The position numbers were made by a program, and so were the translations under genes. DNA of 10,640 nucleotides, taken from NCBI GenBank assembly GCA_030627085.1, contig DAOUSS010000033.1, positions 1-10,640 of the forward strand, in the 5' to 3' direction. How positions within the stretch are numbered: position 1 is the first letter of the stretch; each line of letters starts with the position of its first letter. Positions 6,934 to 10,640 of this stretch are shown here, piece after piece. Origin of the DNA: Candidatus Stahliibacteriota bacterium (GTDB lineage: Bacteria > Hydrothermota > UBA3073). The notes beneath the pieces are model-generated. The model was not told the origin of the DNA. It did not search any database and saw nothing but the letters and a program-made list of their open reading frames with translations.

Positions 6934-7305
6934 TTATTTTCGCTTTGCGGGTTGAACCATAGCGAGTGTTACTCCTGAGGGCTCATTGAATAGACAGATG
7001 TATGAGCCGCTTGCAATTTGGAACGGTTGTTCAACAATATGACCTCCCGTTTCTTCAATAAGCTTCGCCTTGACAAATATGTCATCAACCTTTATATAGA
7101 TTGTCAGGAAAGGTAACTTAGCTTTTCTCAATGTAAATACTCCACCATCAAAAGAAATATTTTCGTTTTGTCCTGTGGAAATGGTATAAAAACCTATATC
7201 CTTATTAAGGGTGATATTCCAGTTAAATACTTTTTTCAGAAAATTAACAGTAGCCTCCGCGTCATGCGAGGCAAGTTCCCAGAAACATACAGGATTTCTC
7301 TGCAT
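6934..7305 (-). CDS. VOC-superfamily (glyoxalase/bleomycin resistance fold) protein
   Basis: The 123-residue product has the vicinal-oxygen-chelate layout: two beta-alpha-beta-beta-beta units with FWELASHDAEATVNFLKKVFNW (given as start and end: FWELAS at 8-13, FNW near 27-29), then LTIYIKVDDIFVKAKLIEET, GGHIV and FNEPSGVTLAMVQ. It resembles the small single-domain proteins annotated as glyoxalase-like. Metal ligands and reaction cannot be assigned with confidence. AGGAG lies 6 nt before the ATG. It leads a probable operon with the tautomerase; linked small enzymes of keto or enol chemistry suggest, but do not prove, a shared catabolic or detoxifying step. Possible promoter boxes at 7330-7390 are ambiguous. 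Confidence 0.85.
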   Translation of the reverse strand: MQRNPVCFWELASHDAEATVNFLKKVFNWNITLNKDIGFYTISTGQNENISFDGGVFTLRKAKLPFLTIYIKVDDIFVKAKLIEETGGHIVEQPFQIASGSYICLFNEPSGVTLAMVQPAKRK

Positions 7306-7381
7306 ATGCCGCTCCTATGTTTTTATTTATGGATATATTAGACCTGTACAATTCCACCCAATGTATCCAGTATAAAAGAAG

Positions 7382-7435
7382 TTGTCTAATATGATAGATA
7401 CCACCAGACAATTCGATTCTTGGTTTTCTTGCCAT
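7382..7435 (-). pseudogene. RAYT transposase N-terminal fragment
   Basis: Eighteen codons of a Y1 transposase start (MARKPRIE...IYHIRQ) remain; the rest is lost. The reading frame continues into unrelated sequence that leads to the VOC gene. It is non-functional as a transposase. Confidence 0.65.
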
Positions 7436-7501
7436 AATTCTAATTTTATCATAAAATATCGTATTTGTAAATTAAAAGTCAAATAGTTGTATCTGATCCC
7501 G
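7382..7501 (-). mobile_element. 5' remnant of a RAYT (IS200/IS605-like Y1 transposase) element
   Basis: Read on the minus strand, it starts with GGGATCAG (7500-7493) and runs 65 nt to an ATG at 7435 that encodes MARKPRIELSGGIYHIRQ, the typical N-terminus of REP-associated Y1 transposases. After about 18 codons the similarity stops and the frame ends within 58 codons, so the HUH and catalytic Tyr regions are absent. A TTGACT...TATTTT pair lies before the ATG. The tip is 13 bp from the atl stop codon. Confidence 0.7.
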
Positions 7502-7513
7502 AGAGTTATTATG

Positions 7514-7822
7514 TCAAGGAAGCCAGAGATAGCGTTCTAAATCGATACAATCATTTTCTTTAAAGATTATCCCTTCCTTTTTTAGCAGTTTCTTTTGAAG
7601 TTCATATCCGTGCTTGGGTTTCAATGATATGTAGCCCTTACTGTTTATAACCCGATGCCAGGGAAGATTTTCTTTACAGGAAGATGAATGTAATATATAG
7701 GCGACCTGACGAGCCGCCCGGTAATTGCCAGCATAAACCGCAATCTGCCCGTAGGTAGCTACTCTGCCTTGTGGTATACTTTTTATAAGACTTATTACTA
7801 TTTGATAAAAGGTTTTTCTCAT
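7514..7822 (-). CDS. atl: Alkyltransferase-like protein (ATL)
   Basis: The 102-residue product is the DNA-binding domain of the O6-methylguanine methyltransferase family with the reactive Cys replaced: PWHRV at 54-58 instead of PCHRV. IPQGRVATYGQIA (16-28) holds the base-flipping Tyr24 region, and AARQV (36-40) holds the Arg38 finger. ATLs of this length (YbaZ, yeast Atl1) bind O6-alkylguanine without repairing it and hand the lesion to nucleotide excision repair. The TGG codon for Trp55 reads clearly. The start ATG has only a weak GGTTAAG upstream and lies 8 bp from the end of a RAYT-derived element, so its own promoter may be inside that element. It is flanked by RAYT tips on both sides. 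Confidence 0.88.
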   Translation of the reverse strand: MRKTFYQIVISLIKSIPQGRVATYGQIAVYAGNYRAARQVAYILHSSSCKENLPWHRVINSKGYISLKPKHGYELQKKLLKKEGIIFKENDCIDLERYLWLP

Positions 7823-7829
7823 CTTAACC

Positions 7830-8028
7830 GGGATCAGGCTGAAAAATAGAAATAACTAAATCACTAACTTTAGTTATATAGACTGCAATCTTATTCTTTA
7901 AGATATTCTACCTTCGGTTTTCTCGCCATCGACAAACCCGCCTGCCTGCCGGTAGGCAGGGTAAGCAGGTATTATTCAGTTTTATCCTCAATTTCCTCAA
8001 AAGTTATTTCTATTTTTCAGCCTGACCC
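7830..8028 (-). mobile_element. RAYT-derived miniature element with inverted ends
   Basis: Tips GGGATCAGG (7830-7838) and, inverted, GGGTCAGG (8028-8021) lead into a perfect 24-bp inverted repeat (7834-7857 and 8002-8025). Inside, on the minus strand, an ATG at 7929 encodes MARKPKVEY and then stops at 7891, the start of a Y1 transposase. So this is an internally deleted RAYT carrying only its ends and first codons. It also contains a 20-bp palindrome (7941-7960). It truncates the Fic gene and lies next to the atl start codon. Confidence 0.75.
7941..7960. repeat. 20-bp mobile palindrome CCTGCCTGCCGGTAGGCAGG
   Basis: This is the cleanest copy of the unit. It lies inside the RAYT-derived element between its end and the residual start codon. 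On the minus strand it is preceded by ACCTGCTTAC and followed by CGGGT, resembling a decayed outer copy split at the same internal point as at 1269-1307. Confidence 0.8.
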
Positions 8029-8367
8029 TGGGTTTTCATAGTTTATAACTTCCTTAACTTCATTTATATCCTCAGAGGGTTCTAAGTTTGCCTCAAACCT
8101 TAATATCCCTTCAAGGGATGCCTGAGTTCCCTCTATCTGAGAGCTTAAAAGCGCCTCTTTTTTTACATACATAGCAACAAAAAGTTCTGGATTGGGAAGT
8201 ACTGTCGTAATACCATCAAGTTTAGCCAATGCTCTGTCTGCTTCTGATAGCAGATTTCTGAGTTTGCTATCGTAATTAATAGGCGGTGAGGGTGGTAAGG
8301 GTTTTGGTATGTATGCCTTGTACCCTGTTGATTGCTTTACATACTTTCCTGTTCTATTTTTATTCAT
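8017..8367 (-). pseudogene. fic: Fic-family AMPylase gene, N-terminal fragment
   Basis: The 116 codons encode the N-terminal part of a Fic protein: GKYVKQSTGYKAYIPKPLPP (7-26) and the Fic_N region with SSQIEGTQASLEGIL, which carries the inhibitory helix motif (S/T)xxxE(G/N) of self-inhibited Fic enzymes. Family members are about 350 residues, with the HxFxxGNGR active site in the C-terminal half. All of that is missing. The frame is family-like up to VINY, then reads into the end of the RAYT-derived element and stops there (GSG then TGA). No C-terminal Fic remnant lies beyond the element. AGGAGG lies 8 nt before the ATG, and the start overlaps the stop of a leader ORF (ATGA). Confidence 0.85.
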
Positions 8368-8525
8368 AAGTCCGGCCTCCTGTGCTTAAATTGATTCTTC
8401 TCTTTTAAGTCCAGTTTTCCTGACTTAAAATTAAAATCTAATTCTAAGTCAACATTCCTTGACTTAGAAAAGACGCTTTGTCTGTAAGTCGACATTCCCT
8501 GACTTAGAGTAACTTTATTTATCAT
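8364..8525 (-). CDS. 53-codon leader ORF, translationally coupled to fic
   Basis: I do not recognise this protein. It starts MINKVTLSQGMSTYRQSVFS and ends QFKHRRPDL, is polar and basic, and has no membrane segment or clear motif. Support: AGGAG about 8 nt before the ATG, a consensus promoter 20 nt further up, an open frame to the last codon, and an ATGA overlap with fic. Three palindromes lie within it, two in the same frame (KSRNVDLELD, KSGKLDLKEK), the third shifted by one. It may be a small antitoxin-like partner, a leader peptide, or merely an open frame across a regulatory palindrome array. Confidence 0.5.
   Translation of the reverse strand: MINKVTLSQGMSTYRQSVFSKSRNVDLELDFNFKSGKLDLKEKNQFKHRRPDL
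8403..8430. repeat. TAAGTC/GACTTA palindrome 1
   Basis: TTTTAAGTC and GACTTAAAA form a perfect 9-bp stem with a 10-nt loop. It lies 36 bp upstream of the fic ATG. Confidence 0.8.
8442..8469. repeat. TAAGTC/GACTTA palindrome 2
   Basis: TTCTAAGTCAA and TTGACTTAGAA form a perfect 11-bp stem with loop CATTCC. Its TAAGTC starts 39 bp from that of palindrome 1. Confidence 0.85.
8485..8506. repeat. TAAGTC/GACTTA palindrome 3
   Basis: TAAGTC and GACTTA arms surround GACATTCCCT, nearly the loop of palindrome 2. Its TAAGTC starts 40 bp from that of palindrome 2. Confidence 0.8.
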
Positions 8526-8545
8526 CGCTCAACTCCTGTTTCTAT

Positions 8546-8574
8546 ATTATACTGCCAAACAAAAGAAATGTCAA
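8546..8574 (-). promoter_or_regulatory. Consensus sigma70 promoter of the leader ORF-fic operon
   Basis: On the minus strand, TTGACA (8569-8574) and TATAAT (8546-8551) are both perfect and 17 bp apart. Transcription would start near 8539, about 14 nt before the leader ATG. All three palindromes are then downstream of the start, inside the transcript. Confidence 0.88.
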
Positions 8575-8588
8575 GGAAATTTACCACA

Positions 8589-8604
8589 CCTGCCTGCCGG
8601 TAGG
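8589..8604. repeat. Truncated copy of the mobile palindrome
   Basis: CCTGCCTGCCGGTAGG is the first 16 bases of the unit, running straight into a GCCTTTGGAATTAAGGCG module. The left flank (ACCACACCTG) is shared with the copy at 1269. Confidence 0.6.
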
Positions 8605-8721
8605 CCTTTGGAATTAAGGCGCCTGCCTGCGGTAGGCAGGTAAGCCTTTGGAATTAAGGCGTAAGCCTTTTATATAAAACCCTTACGGGTGAATTCCAAA
8701 TCCTTACGGATTAACTCCAAC
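8604..8721. repeat. Array of small hairpin modules
   Basis: GCCTTTGGAATTAAGGCG occurs at 8604-8621 and 8644-8661, a 40-bp period. It is followed by AAGGCGTAAGCCTT, ACCCTTACGGGT and ATCCTTACGGAT, each a short hairpin with a TTAC or GTAA centre, joined by GGAATT or AACTCC linkers. A shortened inverted copy of the series lies at 10133-10179. No coding potential is seen. Confidence 0.7.
8622..8640. repeat. Mobile palindrome inserted in a hairpin loop
   Basis: CCTGCCTGCGGTAGGCAGG (19 bp) splits AAGGCG from TAAGCC. The same sequence without the insert is present at 8656-8667. Confidence 0.85.
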
Positions 8722-8798
8722 TTGCTGCACGGTTGTTTTTGCACAGCCTGAAGAGGTCGCTCCTACCATTACCCCATTCATTCACGGTGGCTTGGTAG
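8722..8798. other. Spacer downstream of the DUF763 gene
   Basis: Apart from a 10-bp direct repeat TTACCCCATT (8769-8778 and 8799-8808, the second covering the DUF763 stop codon), nothing is recognised. No terminator hairpin with a T-run is seen. Confidence 0.4.
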
Positions 8799-9854
8799 TT
8801 ACCCCATTATCCTGTGTAATCTCTTCAATGTCTCAAATTGCTCTCTCCTTCCCAACCTGGCGGATTTTATTGCCCTCTCAACGATAGATATAGTATTCTC
8901 ATAACCCTTCCTGTCAACGGGGTATGGATATCCATCTTTTCCGCCATGTGCATAGGAGAATCTGGCAGGGTCAGTGAAATCAAGGGGTGTCCCATAAAGC
9001 AATTCGGACAGGAGTGCAAGCGCCCTTATGGTCTTTGGTCCCACTCCCCTGATACTGAGAACTTCCTCAAAATTCCGGGGTGCATTCTCGTATGTAGAAA
9101 TGAATGTCTTACGAAGTCGGTCAGGATTTATATCAGCAGTTAGAACAGGATGTCTTCTTGGCATTGTGATAAGCGCTTTTGTTATTTTATCAGGATGCTC
9201 TCTTGAAATCTCGGCAACCTTTATCCTCGCATCGCCCGATTTTTTCGAAACCATATTCAATACTCTCTTCTCAATCCTCTGTGAGCTTATACCGGTATGC
9301 GGTTCGCACACGAAATCTATATCCCCTGAAAGCCAGTGATATCTCCTTGCATATCTATCTATCAGGTTCATTCCCTGCTGGACAACTGCCCATTCTCCCT
9401 TTTTTGTAAAAAAGAATGTGTGCTGATATATCTGATAGCCGTCCTGGACTGCTGCGGAATCCACCTTTGCTGACATTCTGGATGCGTAAACAAGGGATGA
9501 GGTCGGGACGTTTATATAACCTCCTTTTTCTTCTATCTCTGCCGGGGTCTTTCTCGATGTTTTCCCTTTACCGCCTGCTATAAACAGACCAAGTTCATTT
9601 CCAATTCCTTCTATCCCTTCTTTCAGCGCAGCACATACAGTTGTTGTAAGTCCCGATGAATGCCAGTCAAACCCCAGTATGCATCCTAAGGACTGGAACC
9701 ACAATGGCGATGAGATCTTTTGAAGGAATCCCTCTGCTTCTTCCTCCTCAACAATACATACAATAATACACCTCGCAAGTTTTCTCATCTTCTCAAACAG
9801 CCATGGAGGCGCCTTGCCGTAGTGGAGAGGAAGATTTATACTACCCGTCTTCAT
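8799..9854 (-). CDS. DUF763 protein with C-terminal helix-hairpin-helix
   Basis: The 351-residue product matches the DUF763 family of archaea and some bacteria, function unknown. Family landmarks in order: GSINLPLHYGKAPPWLF (4-20), LWFQSLGCILGFDWHSSGLT (51-70), AGGKGKTSRKTP (93-104), VYASRMSAKVDSAAVQDGYQ (122-141), HTFFFTKKGEWAVVQQGMN (145-163) and ARRYHWLS (169-176). A helix-hairpin-helix-like segment, NFEEVLSIRGVGPKTIRALA (261-280), suggests DNA contact. Length is normal and the N-terminus fits the family, so the ATG at 9854 is right although no Shine-Dalgarno is seen. A good promoter lies about 210 nt upstream with repeats in between. It shares no operon with other genes here. Confidence 0.88.
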   Translation of the reverse strand: MKTGSINLPLHYGKAPPWLFEKMRKLARCIIVCIVEEEEAEGFLQKISSPLWFQSLGCILGFDWHSSGLTTTVCAALKEGIEGIGNELGLFIAGGKGKTSRKTPAEIEEKGGYINVPTSSLVYASRMSAKVDSAAVQDGYQIYQHTFFFTKKGEWAVVQQGMNLIDRYARRYHWLSGDIDFVCEPHTGISSQRIEKRVLNMVSKKSGDARIKVAEISREHPDKITKALITMPRRHPVLTADINPDRLRKTFISTYENAPRNFEEVLSIRGVGPKTIRALALLSELLYGTPLDFTDPARFSYAHGGKDGYPYPVDRKGYENTISIVERAIKSARLGRREQFETLKRLHRIMG

Positions 9855-9883
9855 ATTTATAGATTGAAATTGTTAGTTAAAAA

Positions 9884-10025
9884 CAGGGATTGCCTGCCTG
9901 ACGGTAGGCAGGAAAGAGAATATAAGAGATAAAAAGACAAAGATATAAAGAGTTCTCATTCAATCTCTTTAATTCCCTGTTAAAAAAATTAGTTGACAGG
10001 GACTTGCAAGAGACTTATAAGAGAC
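9884..10025. repeat. Cluster of CAGGGA(N)AAAGAGATT phrases
   Basis: Copies start at 9884 (interrupted by a palindrome), at 9985 in inverse orientation (AACAGGGAATTAAAGAGATT on the minus strand), and at 9994 (GACAGGGACTTGCAAGAGAC). A further uninterrupted copy is at 10204-10224. Confidence 0.6.
9893..9912. repeat. 20-bp mobile palindrome in a CAGGGATT phrase
   Basis: CCTGCCTGACGGTAGGCAGG separates CAGGGATT(G) from AAAGAGA. The uninterrupted phrase CAGGGATTTAAAGAGATT is at 10207-10224. Confidence 0.8.
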
Positions 10026-10069
10026 AAAAATGTATTTAGTAAAAATCTCTCTAACAAACCAACTAACTA

Positions 10070-10098
10070 ATTCTACCACATATATAGCGGATTGTCAA
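10070..10098 (-). promoter_or_regulatory. Sigma70-type promoter pointing to the DUF763 gene
   Basis: On the minus strand, TTGACA (10093-10098) and TAGAAT (10070-10075) are 17 bp apart. A second TTGACA lies just upstream (10105-10110). Transcription would start near 10063 and cross about 210 nt of CAGGGA phrases and one palindrome before the DUF763 ATG. It could instead express a short RNA. Confidence 0.6.
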
Positions 10099-10132
10099 GT
10101 TTTTTGTCAACGGATTCTGCAATTCAGACAGT

Positions 10133-10179
10133 GGAGTTAATCCGTAAGGATTTTAAAAGGCTGACGCCTTAATTCCAAT
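10133..10179 (-). repeat. Shortened inverted copy of the 8644-8721 module array
   Basis: On the minus strand it reads TTGGAATTAAGGCG, TCAGCCTTTTAAA, ATCCTTACGGATTAACTCCA, matching 8648-8721 in order but lacking the middle ACCCTTACGGGT module. Confidence 0.75.
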
Positions 10180-10367
10180 TTACTAAATTCAGTGTGTTTT
10201 TTTCAACAGGGATTTAAAGAGATTAAAAATTTTTTCCCTGCTATTTTGAGATATAAAAATTTATCCTGTTAATTTGCTGATATTTGTCTCAATAATAGTT
10301 TTTCGGTTTATGAGACCTTATTCTATCATTACTACTGTCTGAATCACAGTCAACGGATTGTAGTATT

Positions 10368-10389
10368 GTTCACCACAAAGGGCACAAAG
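10368..10389 (-). repeat. Dispersed CTTTGTG phrase, inverted copy 3
   Basis: GTTCACCACAAAGGGCACAA is the reverse complement of the phrase upstream of the sugar transferase gene (1378-1406). Confidence 0.65.
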
Positions 10390-10394
10390 ATATA

Positions 10395-10420
10395 GATTCC
10401 AGATTGAAGATTGGAGATTG
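10395..10420 (+). repeat. AGATTGAAGATT dispersed repeat, intergenic copy
   Basis: AGATTGAAGATTGGAGATT at 10401-10419 matches the copy found in frame inside the deacetylase gene at 17 of 19 positions. Confidence 0.6.
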
Positions 10421-10426
10421 TAGTAT

Positions 10427-10473
10427 TATCGCGACTGGCCTGTCTACCGACAGGTAGAGAAGTCACTCCCACA
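10427..10473 (-). repeat. GTGGGA hairpin repeat copy D, loop split by the mobile palindrome
   Basis: On the minus strand: GTGGGA, GTGACT, a 24-nt loop, then AGTCGC and GATA. The loop contains the 19-bp palindrome (10439-10457) in place of the 4-nt TCCT loop of copies A-C, a net gain of 20 nt. The stem pairs with one G-T wobble. Confidence 0.8.
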
Positions 10474-10534
10474 ATGACCTAATGACGCAATGACCCAATA
10501 ACTCAATAACCCAATTATCGCATTAACCATTAAC
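10472..10534 (+). repeat. AATGACC/AATAACC quasi-tandem run
   Basis: Imperfect 7-9 bp units (AATGACCT, AATGACGC, AATGACCC, AATAACTC, AATAACCC) repeat without strict period. The vocabulary is shared with 3692-3769. Confidence 0.6.
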
Positions 10535-10540
10535 TGATGA

Positions 10541-10621
10541 GTACATGGACATCGTTTAGTTACAAATACACGAGGATCGTTTAGTCTTTTAATCTAATTT
10601 AGTACATGAAGATCGTTTAGT
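10541..10621 (+). repeat. Three-copy 20-bp direct repeat ending ATCGTTTAGT
   Basis: Copies at 10541-10560, 10566-10585 and 10602-10621 read TACAYGRRSATCGTTTAGT in common, with starts 25 and 36 bp apart. They are not palindromic. They reach almost to the window end, so they may be binding sites for a gene further right. Confidence 0.7.
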
Positions 10622-10640
10622 TATAAAAACTTTGTTGTAA

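Larger units (their letters stand above)
9855..10640. other. 786-bp repeat-rich region without a recognised gene
   Basis: Only short open frames occur. Contents in order: CAGGGA-phrase copies with one palindrome insertion, a minus-strand promoter, an inverted copy of the 8644-8721 modules, an inverted pair ATTCAGACAGT/ACTGTCTGAAT (10122-10132, 10334-10344), boilerplate phrases, hairpin copy D, an AATGACC-type run and a three-copy direct repeat. Confidence 0.65.

Noticed and set aside
7911..7929. Separate small gene starting MARKPKVEY
   Set aside because: Stops after 12 codons and lies inside the RAYT-derived element, so it is a transposase remnant.
8403..8506. CRISPR-like array (three 22-bp repeats with 17-18 bp gaps)
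   Set aside because: Repeats are palindromic and diverged, the gaps are too short for spacers, no cas gene is near, and the block lies inside a transcribed fic leader.
9873..9959. 28-codon minus-strand ORF starting MRTLYIFVFLSLIFSFLP, like a signal peptide
   Set aside because: It is made of the CAGGGA phrases plus the inserted palindrome, has no Shine-Dalgarno, and the hydrophobic look comes from the T-rich strand.
10208..10240. CAGGGA...TCCCTG hairpin as an intrinsic terminator
   Set aside because: Stem is 6 bp with a long AT-rich loop and no T-run after it, and there is no gene ending nearby.
10122..10344. Possible transposon with ATTCAGACAGT inverted ends
   Set aside because: Ends are only 11 bp, the interior is other repeats, and no target duplication is seen, so it remains a note rather than an element.
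1..10640. tRNA, rRNA or known riboswitch
   Set aside because: No cloverleaf with a TTC-arm consensus, rRNA segment or recognisable aptamer core was found by reading both strands.

Overview
The window is bacterial chromosomal DNA. It carries elongation factor P, sigma70-type promoters, Shine-Dalgarno sites and a polyprenyl-phosphate sugar transferase. It is AT-rich and its intergenic regions are crowded with short dispersed repeats. That style (hairpin repeats, RAYT remnants, boilerplate AT-rich phrases) fits an uncultivated groundwater or candidate-phylum bacterium better than a well-studied lineage, but the sequence alone does not fix the phylum.

Layout. 1-2768 (+): a surface-polysaccharide pair, a family-2 glycosyltransferase and a membrane sugar-1-phosphate transferase, separated by 362 bp of repeats. 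2781-3338 (-): elongation factor P, convergent with the pair. 3339-3786: repeat-filled intergenic DNA. 3787-6505 (-): a polysaccharide-deacetylase-like protein followed by phosphopentomutase, probably transcribed from a strong promoter at 6565-6593. 6723-7305 (-): a VOC/glyoxalase-fold protein followed by a DmpI-like tautomerase. 7382-8028: RAYT (REP-associated tyrosine transposase) debris on both sides of an alkyltransferase-like DNA repair gene (atl). 8017-8574 (-): a consensus promoter, a 53-codon leader ORF over three evenly spaced palindromes, and a Fic gene truncated by a RAYT-derived mini-element. 8589-8798: nested hairpin repeats. 8799-9854 (-): a DUF763 protein with a helix-hairpin-helix. 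9855-10640: no gene seen, but at least six kinds of repeat and a good minus-strand promoter.

The most unusual feature is a 19-20 bp palindrome (consensus near CCTGCCTGCCGGTAGGCAGG) found at six places. At least three copies sit inside another repeat that also occurs uninterrupted in this window, with a net gain of 19-20 bp. The clearest case has its empty-site partner only 40 bp away. The palindromes go into the loops of other hairpins, and once into another copy of themselves. A second hairpin family (GTGGGA, six-base stem, TCCT loop) shows compensatory base changes across its copies.

The genes do not form one pathway. The left block suggests envelope polysaccharide synthesis, the middle block nucleoside salvage and small-molecule enzymes, and the right block damage recognition and a broken AMPylation-type gene inside repeat-rich DNA.
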